Assembly (NCBI RefSeq): GCF_001039355.2
Contig: NW_019775236.1
Location: forward strand, 380,130 to 444,129
Reading direction: 5' to 3'
From: Lingula anatina
Lineage: Eukaryota; Brachiopoda; Lingulata; Lingulida; Lingulidae
DNA: 64,000 nt
Shown: positions 24,602 to 36,500 of the stretch, in pieces
Numbering within the stretch: the first letter of the stretch is position 1
Layout: each line of letters starts with the position of its first letter
Program-made: the position numbers and the translations under genes
The notes under the pieces: model-generated
Database searches by the model: none
Told to the model about the DNA's origin: nothing
Seen by the model: only the letters and a program-made list of their open reading frames with translations

Positions 24602-26313
24602 TGTCGTATATCACCCGTAAAATGTCGTCAGTGTTGTAAGATAAAGTATACTGTTGTAATACATGATCCACACTGCTGTTCCCGATGGACAGTACATGTA
24701 CATACTCGTAGGCCTACTAACACTTTAATGTCGATATAATGAACTCCATTTCTAACGTGAAATCAGAAAAAAATAAGTAGGCCTATAACTTTAATAAAAT
24801 CAACAATTCACCAGATGTTTGATTAGTCTCACTAAATATATCCAACAGGCTACTACTAGTACTTCTATTTCTTAAAGATGTGTTTCCAGAAGATGCGTTC
24901 CATTTGTCACAAATCCAACTGAATTTTCACTCAAATAAACTATGAACCATACAGCTTCTAATTTCCACCATTGTACTTAATTCCGATGCCTTTTCCCTTA
25001 TGTATTTTGCATTACGTATGTCAGCCACGCTTCTTGTGTATGTTAAATATAAACTGTCAACCACTACCCAATGCCTGACACACGATCAACTCGTGGGCCA
25101 ATCCTTGCCCATCCAATCACAGCGCACTTTCTGTTTAACACGACGTTGCTTCATGCGTAGAGACCAGCATCATTAGCATAATGGCAATGGCCTATTACTG
25201 GTCAAAGCACCTCATGTTGGTTGTGGTTAAATTGTGAGAGCTAAAGGTCCTCTTATTCACTTTATAAAATGAAAAAGCACAAAAGGCCAGCTTAAAGCTG
25301 AATTTGAATAAATCATCAAGCAACAACTTGTATGAACCAAATGAATTCAAACTAACGTAGGATCCAGAGTAGTGTAGATCATGTGCTTCTCGTCTGAAAA
25401 ACAGTTGGACAAATAGACAAACGCATACACTCAAAAAATAAATAGATGAATAAATTAAAAAAACGATTACTGGATTACTGATTAAAGCCAAAATCGAGCC
25501 AAAATCGAGGAATACTGAACGTGGTCTACCGGCTATCAATTTCTGAATCCCGTGCAACAAAGACCACCTAGCAAATTCTCACAAAGGTATGATTTTGTGA
25601 AAATAATTTTGAAATTTCAGGCAACAGATGCATCCCTGTTTCTTTGTAATATATAGAAAAAGAGCTTGATGAGTAACAAAAAAACAATTCATTAGCTAGT
25701 TTCAAATAGGCCTATGTTCATGTTTTTATGAGCAGCACGCACCAAGTGTAAGCAACGACAGTTGAACCAACAAAGCTGATTGTGCAAACATTTTTTTGTT
25801 TACAAAATGCATTTAAATGGCTAACATTTAATATTAACTTAAATTGGGACAGTCAGGTGAGAGGTAGAACTGCATTTCAATCATTTTAGGTAGGCCTCTA
25901 TAAATATACCCAATAAGTTTTATACAGCTGTGTGCATTTAGAAAGCCTACTGACGCACACAAAATTTAAAATCGGGGGTATCAAAACGTGTGTAAAGATT
26001 TAGGACGAAAAAAGCTACCCATATTATTTTAAGTCCATTGCGTGTAAAAGAGCTAAAATGTCACGATTACCAACCGAATGAAAGAATCAACGAACCTGAG
26101 CCGTCTCTAAAAATGAAAAAAAAAATCAAGACGCCAGTCCTTTTATATAATAATGAAGTTGCTTGCGTCAGATCGTCACAACGCTAAAAAAAATAATATT
26201 TGACTGGATATTTGAGGAACAAATTTTATTAGCTCTAAAATGGAAACCGTCATGGCGACGTGAACAAACATTTTCAAGGGTTCTTTATTCATTTTATTCA
26301 ACATGTAGGGCCT
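24602..26313. other. Intergenic region upstream of the receptor kinase
   Basis: This stretch holds the 5' untranslated and presumed promoter sequence of the minus-strand receptor kinase. I see no convincing coding exon; one minus-strand frame near 25,195-25,560 is open for 121 codons but has a hydrophobic, low-information composition and no family signature. No promoter element can be assigned with confidence. Confidence 0.5.
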
Positions 26314-27200
26314 ATACTGAACATAAATATAAACGCACGAAAGAATATGTTGATTTATTTTCATGTATGGAACTTGAGTATATGGCCAACATTAACAGCA
26401 CGTTTTCCTCAACAAATATACATCACTTTGAGAGCATTACAGGAAGCTTAAATGCATAGTCCAAGAGTTAGGGCATCAACTAAACCATGGGGGTCCACAT
26501 CCTGAGTTCACAGACACTAATAACATGTATGGCCACCATAAGTAACTTCGCACAGAGCAGTACACCGGCAGAGCATGGGCATCATTAAGTTGTCAATAGT
26601 GGCCTGAGGGATATTATCCTATTCCTCCTAGAGTGCTACCAGCACATCGGGAGCTGGAACATGGTGGCAAAAACGCTGATCCAGAACATCCCACAAGTGT
26701 TGGATGGGCGACATATCTGGTGTGGTAACACATGGCCGGCGGGTATGTGGGCGGTTCCTAGTGCTACCAGTGTCTCTGAAGCGTGTTCTCAGACGGCTGA
26801 CAGTGGAGTGATGCACATTCAGGCATGCTGCAACTTCTGTTACCAACAAGCCAACATTGAGCATGCTGATTGCACGGTCCCTCACGATTTCAGACATCAT
26901 GTTGACAAGTGACAGAATTGCACATTTTGGTGTGCCCTTTTATTGCCTAGACTGTAAGGAGTGTCTGTGTATTGGTCATGCAGATTGACCTCCACTCCGT
27001 CATGCTCCATTAGTCTTATGGGTGAAAAAACCGAACCTTTTAAGTATTCTCACGGGGAGCGGCCAAGTGAAACCAGACCGCTATACTTGATCAATACAAA
27101 TCCATCAATTCACAAATAAACCATCAACCTGGGCATATTTTATGAATATCCATTTCAACTGACCATTTTAGTTTCGTGCGTTTACTTTTTTTTAATGTAT
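26314..27200 (-). mobile_element. Tc1-like DNA transposon, internally deleted
   Basis: The left end (TACTGAACATAAATATAAACG, around 26,314-26,336) is of the type found in Tc1-like elements. The right end near 27,172-27,200 carries the complement (TAAACGCACGAAA in opposite orientation); subterminal blocks with TTGATTTATT and ACTTGAGTAT-like motifs are also mirrored. Between them lies a broken minus-strand transposase. The total length of about 0.9 kb is well short of the usual 1.3-1.6 kb. The ends are diverged, so the boundaries are approximate. Confidence 0.7.
26523..26900 (-). pseudogene. Tc1-family transposase remnant, catalytic core deleted
   Basis: The frame starts MMSEIVRDRAISML and has the helix-turn-helix region VAACLNVHHSTVSRLRTRF and RRPCVTTP. 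It then jumps directly to DMSPIQHLWDVLDQRF, which belongs near the end of Tc1 transposases. After an in-frame stop around 26,627 the typical tail continues in degraded form as EE, stop, DNIPQATIDNLM and GGHT. Most of the DDE catalytic core, including the first two acidic residues, is missing. This is a dead copy; movement would need a transposase supplied elsewhere. Confidence 0.85.
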
Positions 27201-27272
27201 GTTAGAAAAAATCATCAACGAAGACAAGATGGCGCTTCATTTTTCTAATTTTCCATGTTGTAATTTATCCTA

Positions 27273-27830
27273 TCACCTCCTAGACCATAAGAGTAAGGGA
27301 GATGAAGCTTTCGGTGCAGATAGACCTATCATCAGAGATATGAAAGGACCCTTTGGAATATAAATGCAACCGGTTCGCATTCTTATTTTTGGTATCTTCT
27401 CCTAGACCATTAGAGTGAGGAAGTTGAAAATTTTGGTATTGATACAACTACATGTATGTAAGCCTTTTATTAAGGATGTGAATGGCCACTTTGGAATTTC
27501 AGTGTACCTAGGGATTTGGCTGTCCCTGAAGAGGGGTGGGGTATTCTATTTTTTCACATTGTAATTTATGCTATTTCCTTCTAGACCATTACCGTGAGGA
27601 AGTTTAAGCTTTCGGTACTGGTAGACCTATCATCAGGGATATGCATGGGCCTTTTGGAGGTTGGGCTGTCGCTTGGAGTGCACGTTTCTCCTTTTTCTCA
27701 TTGAAAGTTCTGGTATCTTTCTTTTAGACCATCAGAGTGGGGAAGTTGAAACCTTGAGGACTGATAGACCTATCATCAGAGATATGCACGGGCACTTTGG
27801 AATTTTAGTGTACCGTTTAGGGCTGTCCAT
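27273..27830. repeat. Four-copy degenerate tandem repeat, about 130-170 bp per unit
   Basis: Four units can be aligned on CTAGACCAT (near 27,281, 27,413, 27,582 and 27,725). Each continues with AGAGTGAGGAAGTTGAA-like sequence, then TAGACCTATCATCAGAGATATG, shortened or altered in unit 2, and a CCTTTTGGAAT-type end. Units are clearly diverged, so the array is old. I see no sustained reading frame through it. Confidence 0.8.
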
Positions 27831-30800
27831 GGGGGTGTGCGGGGGAGGATCACATTTTTGTTTCACTTAGCTCTGCAAATGTAAAGGATGAGCCAAAGAC
27901 ACATTTTTACGATAGAAAATGGGATAGAAAACCAGAAAAGGTTTTTTTGGCTTTAGATTGTTGTATCTCTTTTCTGTGGTAACAGAGGGCGACAGTTTAC
28001 GGAAACTGTTTAGTTGACACGAACATGTAAGTTTAAGGACACATTTTTGAAAGGAGAGAACGGTATGTATTTGTGCTACTGAACCTAAGAGGCATTGCTG
28101 ATTTTACCTTGCCGTACATGCTGATGTCAGAAATAGTGGTGGACGCTTAGTTTCCTAAGTGACCAACCTAGTTAAAGATGATTTTTAGATCAAGTTTGAT
28201 AACTTTATTAATTTACTTATTTATTTTATATATGTAGGTATTATAGCTTCTTGTCATATTAGACAACACCTTTTCATGAGAGAAAAACAATGAATAACAT
28301 CAAAGACTTGTCTGCAAGGTGTATTTGTATATGGCATACACCCGAGGGTCGTACATGACATAGGCCTACACCTGATTAACAGCGAAAATATTTCCTACAG
28401 ACTGGTGGTTTTCATGCAGTGTGTTTTGTTTGCTATGAAAACGATTAGCTTTCATTGTCATTGTTTGGTGGTTTAAAAACTGGTAGTCTAAATGCCACGT
28501 GGATGTGTTTCAAAACTTGTATATTCCCCGAGCAAAAAAGCTGTCACCTCTAACGCAATACGTAGAGCAATACAGAAAATCATGTCATGAGCCAATGTTC
28601 TTTATTGAACTTCTAAAACAGATTGTACAGCCAATGAATTAGCTAACCATAGTGAAAAAAACAAAGCCACATTTTGTAACTGGATATTTGAAACATATCT
28701 GTTGAGAAAGTGAAATCTTTCAAGGGAGGTCAATTGAGGTTGCATACAGATGAATAGAAAACAACTGACACCGGGCCCTAATATACTTAGAACTGTCACA
28801 GGGTATACAGAGGAAGATATCTTTTTTTTTTGGAGCTTTTTAACTTGTTCTATTCCTTTTCTAAGCAGGCAAATAGTATTTATAGCTCTTGTACTTTCGA
28901 TAAAACCGTTGATATATACTAGGTCAAAATAAAACTAACCTAAAACTTTGTTTAAGTATAGCCCGATTCTAGGGCATAAAGTTATTTCGTGAAACAGACA
29001 CCATTCTTTATTTCATTCTACTACTGCGGACTATTCTCTATTTCATTCTGACGTAAAGCGGACCAAAGCTTATTTTTAATGTTAGACGGATTATGGTTGT
29101 TATAATTACAGTATGATTTAATAAAATTAATTTGAAGTTGGACCCGGCCCCTCCGGGCAGGACCTTGCAGCTATGTGGCATCGTTCCCCCTAAAATTTGC
29201 CTTTTAACTTTTTCTTTACTTTTTGGGATGTGTTTTCGTTCTCTACAAGACTGTTCTCTTCCAATATAAGGTACTTTTCAAATATATTATATAATGCCTT
29301 GAATATAAGCTGCTGCGATAGCAAATGAAAAGTTATAGCAACCACGTGTTTGGATAATTATGTGTTCTCATTAAGAAGCACACAGGTGAAAAAATATATT
29401 TTGTCAGTCAAATAAAATACCGGCAAAGGCATATACTCCTCTTTTTGGAGTTATGGCTACGGTTTTGCTACGAGCTGTGTTTGTTGTTGTTACATTTATT
29501 TAAAAACTTGTTTTGTGTCATTTGTCAATTTTCAGTTCTTTTTCGATACTGAAAGGGGATTGTTGACGTCATCCTGTTCAAGATAACATTGTTAACGTAC
29601 CACACCTCGTATAGAATATCAACACAGAGGGCAAAACGTTCGTTTTCCCGGCGTCTGATAATTGATTTAAAAGCATAATTACCTCTCATTCAATATGCGT
29701 CAACACGTTGAAGTTCATTTGAGCAATAATAGAGGTTAAAATGATCCGGTCTTTTTGTACAGCGTTGCCAAATATCAGTGGCATCTCGTGCTTTTTCTCA
29801 CAACAGCGTAAAGCAAATCGATAGAACACAATAGCATTAATGGCCAGAAATAACAATTACACAAGAGTCTACCGTGAGATATGTCGATTTTTGGCTGTTA
29901 TTCTAACTCATTTTCCGTTAATTGCTTATCATCTTTTGTGGTTGAGAGTTAAGGGAGTTTGTAAGTCAGTTTACACCGGGAGAACCTAGGGTTTGGACTT
30001 CATCGGCTGGCCTCACGGTAAGTTTGAAATATCATTTAATAATATTTTTTTTGACAGGACCGTTTCTTTATTGAGAAATACAACAAGACAAGGATGCATC
30101 AAAGGGATCATTCTAAAATTTCCACAATTGTTTTGTGTATTACATTCTAAATCAATATATCCAGGTTGACACTCCATAGTGGTTATAGTTATTTACACAA
30201 CCAAATAATATCCCCGTCTCGGGCTCCTATTGAACGCTGGGAAAGCTTCAGTGGTCGCTGGACACGTTCAGTTTCAATGGTCCGAGTGCATAGCGTGACG
30301 AGGCTTTATATTATATGGCATTTATTTTGGGTAAGTGCCTGCTTTAATATGTCATAACTCAGTTTGATGCCTTGGTAAGTGTCACTGGGGTTGAATATTA
30401 CTTCTTTATTGTTCGTGTTGATAAGGAGTTAGGGCGAAACTGATGTGAAATCGCCATTCGCATCCTTGCATTTTTATGGGCGTAATGACCACGCTGTAAG
30501 TATACTTTTAAAACGATTGAACACTTAAAAGGAGTAAAACGGTCCTACATTATATTCGTAACAACAGAGGCAAAACGTGCAAGTGTCAAAAAGCGTTGGG
30601 ATTAGAGTCCTTGGACGGTATTAAGAGGACTATACCTGTGGTAATCTTAACGCTGAGCGGTGACTTGATCCTCGAAGCAGTTAATCCCTAAGAAAACACC
30701 TGATATTTCAATGTAATCTTGAACTTACTTATAATACAGAACTCTGGTCAAATGTGATGGCGATTGTACAGTAACTGACAGAGGCACTAAAGAAGAAGAA

Positions 30801-33425
30801 CCGTCACAAATGCATTAAATATCGTGGAGCATTGCCATTAATTCTGTCACATTAAATACTTTAAACTGAAGGCAATATTTGTGAAGAGCCTTGATGGGTT
30901 TGCATGTATTTCTTTGTAAAGACAGCAAAGTGGAGAATACATCATGAAGGAAATTAATCGTGGATCTTACAACTGCGTAAATTATGCTAGCCATCACTTT
31001 TTCGAGCGGTTGTATGGACAGGACTACCCATTAAATTGTACGCTGAAATATAGGCTCCTATATATAATGTTTATCAGGTAAGTGGCAACAGGGCCAACAG
31101 TAACACCACAAACAGCCAAAAATAAATATGCACTTTTAAATGTATAGAGCTGGCAGTCTTTGTATCCATGCATGACATAAATGTTACTAAAACTGAAATA
31201 AATTTTGTGAAAAAATTTATACGAATTTGTACAATTAACAAAGTACACATGTAGTTGTGAAAACGCCAAAGAAAAAAAAAATTTGTTAACATTTTTTATA
31301 AAATATTCAAGGCATAATTTCATGAATTGTTTAATGTTTATATTAAAATGAACACACGGCAATCGCGTATAAACACCTATTTGACTGAGAATCGCGTTCG
31401 TAAATCTCAACGTTTAGGCTTACAAAGTACTGATGGAGCAGAGAGTCATCGCCAGCATTTAATACTCATCGTTATAGTGATTGAATTAGGCAGAAAATGT
31501 TTGCTTCTTAAATCTACCAACAGAGAAGAGAGACACCGTCAATATTCAGAAATCCATTGTCATTGTTTAAGTTCTTAGACTTACTGATGGCTACTGATTG
31601 CTTTGAAACATATTGGGCGCATTCATTTTACTGATACTGATATTACTGGTGTCTTTCAGTGTATAATATGCTGTGACGTTCGTGTTGCATTTTATCACGA
31701 ATCCTTTTACCAGTTGGGATCAATATTGTTAATCCTTTCTATTTTTAACTTTTATCTGACGCAAATGTCTGCTCCAAGCAGTCAAGGTTCTTACCGAAAT
31801 CACGTAAAACAGGGATTGGCCTTCCAAATGATGTTTTTTCTATGAAATATTCACGAGACAGTTATTTTTATTATTGTCTGAAAGGAACGATTGCATATTG
31901 ACGTTTGAGAATTATTATTTTCATTTCCCCTACAATGATCGTTTCTAATAACACCGTCCCGTTGTTTTTGATTTCAGCTATTCTTATATACCCGATACGA
32001 TTTCCAGATACATCAACATTTTCTACCAGACATTTAGTTTTTTTTACATATTTGAATAATTGCCTCAATTGCACAATTGGTTTTTTTTGGATCTGGTTTC
32101 CTTGTTTGCAGTGTAATAAAAACATGCGTTTGTTTATTTCTTATAAAAGTAGCGATATTGTGTCCGAAGTACTTATCGTTTAAGGGATGTCTGCAGAAGA
32201 TATGTAATCAAAAATAATAAATTCGTCTCTCCATTATGACATTTAACATTGAAAATTTGCACCATCTACAATTTCTTAAAGCCCCCTTTACACTGGACGG
32301 CGTCCTTTCTGCGTCCAACAGTACGGCCCCATTTGAGAGTTAAAAAATTATAATACTTTATGTGCCAACAACTGGCCGATCATTGAGCATTCATTCTGAC
32401 ACAAAATCAATGCTCGTGCCTCCTTATTAAGACCACAGCGATGCCAAATTTCATGGTCGCAGAAAGGGGGTATAAGCAATGATTCGGTGAATACTATTTC
32501 TGTCTGAAGGGCGACTTACATTTGTCACGCCTTGCATGCCACGTATGAACACCTCCGTTTTACACCAATGTATATGCAGCAATCCTGAAAGTGCTGTTAT
32601 GTCTTCTCTGTATAAATAAGCTCGTAAAACTATTTGAGTAAGACTAGTGAGGTGTCGGCAAGGGCACTGATTACGCCAGAGAATACGCTTGTAGAATAGC
32701 AGGAGCGAAAAAAAATGAAAATCATTTGGGGAGAATATCTTAAATGTAATCATGCAAAGTCTTTTTTTTGCCCCCCCCCCCCCCCCACATGTCTGCAGTT
32801 ATACCTCTGCATTGTGATAATACCTCCATCTAGAGTTTACACCATAAACACGAGCCGAAATTTTGCTGCTTGGTGCACGTCAATACTCAGCACTGAATAC
32901 AAAACAAGTGTCACGTGCATGCCGCCCTTTACCCCGCGGTCTGGTGACATCTGAAATACAGAACTCGGGGACCATGAGCCAGACAACAATTTCCCAAACT
33001 GCAGGTGGTTTATTTTGCACTTTAAACAAACACACCTCAGCGCACACGGATAAACACGTTAAATTGCTGAAACGCTTAGCGTTATTATTGTTGAGCTCTG
33101 GCAATGGTTGACCGTATTTAACTTTGGACTGGCCTTCAATGTGCTTATATTTACCGGTTACTATAGTGTTTAACGTATGCTATAGAGAACCTTAGACATT
33201 TAATGTAACTGATACCGTCACGACGAGGAAATAACTACGGCTGGGGTGGTTGTAATTCCTATGTTAACCGATTTGAGTAAGAAATTACCATCCATTTGCT
33301 CAGGCATAGGTTAACGTGTTAGCAGAGTATAGAGAACACTACTGTGAACGCCGCCATGCACTCTGCGTCAGCAGTGCCACCCTGTACTAGATATGTTCAC
33401 AGTGGTTTTCATTTTTTCGTTGCAG
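27831..33425. other. Intergenic region with possible 5' non-coding exon of the PDZ gene
   Basis: No protein-coding exon is supportable. A strong splice acceptor (TTTTTTCGTTGCAG) ends at 33,425, just upstream of the PDZ gene start, so at least one upstream non-coding exon must exist. The sequence ending CTCACG|GTAAGT at 30,017 is one plausible donor but is unproven. A C-tract lies near 32,770. The short open frames at 31,000-32,200 look like chance, being AT-rich with no family signature. Confidence 0.45.
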
Positions 33426-33469
33426 AGATCTAGAAGCGTTCACATCAGTTGTCATTGCTTAACGTCACC

Positions 33470-33508
33470 ATGTACAGTGCAGGTGGGACGGAGTGTACAA
33501 CGCAGTAG
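33470..33508 (+). other. Upstream open reading frame before the PDZ gene
   Basis: An ATG in good context (CACCATGT) opens a 12-codon frame that ends in TAG 21 bases before the chosen start at 33,529. It lies in the presumed 5' leader, downstream of the acceptor at 33,425. It could lower translation of the main frame, but this is only inferred from position. Confidence 0.5.
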
Positions 33509-33528
33509 TATTTCATACAGCGAGCAAG

Positions 33529-36500
33529 ATGCCCAGTCCAAGCGCAAGGGACAGGGAAATAGCCACTTTACGCGATAACCTGTTAGCCTTGGAGAGAGAC
33601 TCTCGGAGTGTCTTTTACAACGGAAGTAAACCCAGTACCCCAAAGTCCCCTAGAAAGAGCACAGAGAAATTCAAATCAGCTTTCAGAAAATGGATGAGTA
33701 CCGAAGATTTAAGATCTACAAGCGCTTCAAAAAGAGACGACCTGAAGGTCGACAAAATAAGCAAGAACAACTTCAAGGCACCAAGTCTTGGTGGCGACCT
33801 CAATGATAATAGGCCAGATACAGCAGATACGGCAAAAATCATGAAACCTCGATTCCGAAATCTAAGTCTAATCGACACTGATCAAGTTTTGAAGGTTCTG
33901 GGCGATAAGAAAGGCTCTAAGGTCTTTAAAGAGACAAAAGGATCTCGCCTCGTTGTGCATAAGATTCCGCCTGCTGCTAGTAAACCTAATGGGGTGGAGG
34001 ATCAGAGAAAAACATGCACTTCCGAAAAACAAGAAACAGCACCAGAAATATTAGACAGTGACATAAACTCATTTATTGATAGTGTTTTTGAACCAATTCA
34101 CGGGACAGACGACAATGTTGACAGGCCGCAGTCATCATTCACTCCAATAAGGCCTCGGCGACGAATGAAATCAAAAGAAGTGACTTCCAGTTTTGATAGC
34201 GGTGTCTGCCTGTTCAGTGGATCGGATTCTGCTGGGGATTCCCCAAGACTGTCCAGGCAAGTTAGACTCAATTCCAGTTTTTACTTAAAGGGATAACAAC
34301 TGTTCGTTTTGGCCAAAAATGAGTTTTCCTGGGGCAAACAGCAATTTCCCCATACTTATCAATGGTTATTGAATTCATTTCTACATTCAAAATTACTCCC
34401 TGGTATTTTTCTAAAAAGTTTGCTTTTTGTAATAATCTGTTAAAAGATTATTACGAGTATAGCTTTCTGTGGAGGTCATGTGGTCGGATGGCAAACACAT
34501 ATTTCAGATTTATTGCTGTAACTGTCGTTTTTGTGGTAAAATAGAATATATTACATTTCTATGAGTTCTTTACAATGTATTCATTGTGAAATATAGATCT
34601 CATATGAAGAGTTGTTATCCCTTTAATACTGTATATTTTTTGCATGTTATAGAATAATTAATTAATTGTTGTTGAAAACCAATTATTTTTTGTATTTCAT
34701 TTGCTTTAACTCATTTAATTTGAAATATCCCATATGAGTTAAGGAGTATAGCATTTATGAAACGAAAAAAATGGACAGACATACAGGTAATCTAACAGAT
34801 GGTCGGGCGAACGAAAAGTCAGGCGCACGGACAGACAGGCAGCCAAACAGATATAAATGGATAGATTATTGCTTAATTTACTGAAAATTCCATGTTGTTT
34901 TACAGGCCAATCAAAGCCTTGCATGCAATCCGAATGAGTAGTGACAGTAAAGTATCTACTGGAGAAAGAGAAGAGCGATCTAGACTAAAAAGCGACAGCT
35001 TCCTCGTTCTTAACAATGCTCCAATACAAGCCGCCTCACTGAAAATTGACGAGGGATATGAAGACGAAGATTTTGTGCCCAGGGATGAAAATATAAATCC
35101 ATACGATTCTCTGATGGCCATTGACAAAAAACACAGACGTACTGAACTCTGTGCATCGCTATCTGTAGACTCTACTGGTGTGTCCAAACATAAAGAAAAA
35201 TTCGGTATTGTGCGACCAACTTCTGATGAAAATGAAAATAGCAAATCGCCGCTGCGGAAAGCTAAATCTCTGGACTCGACTCCCGTGAAATCGTCTCAAG
35301 AACAGTCTCCTCCGTCGGCAAATAAACGTGCAAGAAGAATGTTACCACAAGTCCCCGGCAATCTTTCAAACGAAACACAAAAGCCAGTTTCAAAAAACGG
35401 AAATGAGAACATCACGCCTAATGAATGCAACGCATTAACCAAACAGGTTGGAAACCTATCTATGAGTCCAACTGAATTCAGAGTCTCAGGAAAACGAAAT
35501 GGGACAGGTAAAAACACAGAATCACGGGTCAACATAGAAATGGCTAAAACCAAGTCCAATTGTAATAGAAACTCTGAATCGGAAAAGCGGCATGCTAGCG
35601 AAACTTTTGTTATTACAGGTGACAATGCTTCCCACCATTCATTATGTCGTACCGACGAGATGGCAAGTGCCCGCAGTAGTCCTTTCGTACTGTGGAGTTC
35701 AAGCGACGAAGAGAATTTGTTAAAACATTCTATGCATTCAAGGAAAAAAGTAAGCCCTCACAACCGTAAATCTCGTGACTCTGCTGTGGTGAGGTCTAGC
35801 AAAGGTGATACACATACCCATTATAATCGCCCAAAGCCTCCGTCTTTACTTGCCATATCAAAATGCTGTGACATTGTACATTTAACCATAGAAAAGAAAG
35901 CGTTGGAGGAATTTGGCTATTCTTTTGCAAGAACTGTGTTTAGTAACACACAATGTGAAAGAAACACGCCAGTGTCAATTTGGACCAAGGGGGATGTAAA
36001 AGACTCCTCGCCATCTAGTTCTCCTACGGGAAAACGACTCGTACTTGGAGGAAAGTGCAGTGCGTTTACTCCTGTTGACGGAACCGCAGACACCATAACG
36101 GCCCCCAGCCTTCTTAAAGTTCAAATCTCGGGACGTGCTGGCGAGAGTTGTTATCATGCAGGGAAGCTGCAAGAAGGGGATTATGTTTTAGAGGTAAGTG
36201 AAGGGGAGTGGGATGGACGAGGGAGAGGGAATTTTCCAATTTAATTATAAAAATTCATGGTTATATACAGGGTGCGAGAGTTATAAGGTGTTTTATATAG
36301 ATATACAGTATTTCCCGTGTGTCTTACCCGTGTATACTTTTAGCCAATGAACAAGTATGTGAGAACCTACATGTATATAGTTTTGGTATTTCGTCGGTTA
36401 AAAGAAAACAATATGTAATTTAACCACAAAAACTACCGTTCAACTATAATGTTCAAATGAAATTTGTATAATATCATGACTGAAATTCTGAATGTTACAA

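Noticed and set aside
25195-25560. 121-codon minus-strand open frame
   Set aside because: No family motif, low-information hydrophobic composition, no clear splice borders or neighbours; probably chance.
31024-32183. Several open frames of 80-128 codons on both strands
   Set aside because: AT-rich, overlapping on both strands, no signatures and no splice structure; treated as chance.
32279-32340. GCCCCCTTTACACTGG-like terminus resembling a MITE end
   Set aside because: No matching inverted end or target duplication found within several hundred bases, so not called as an element.
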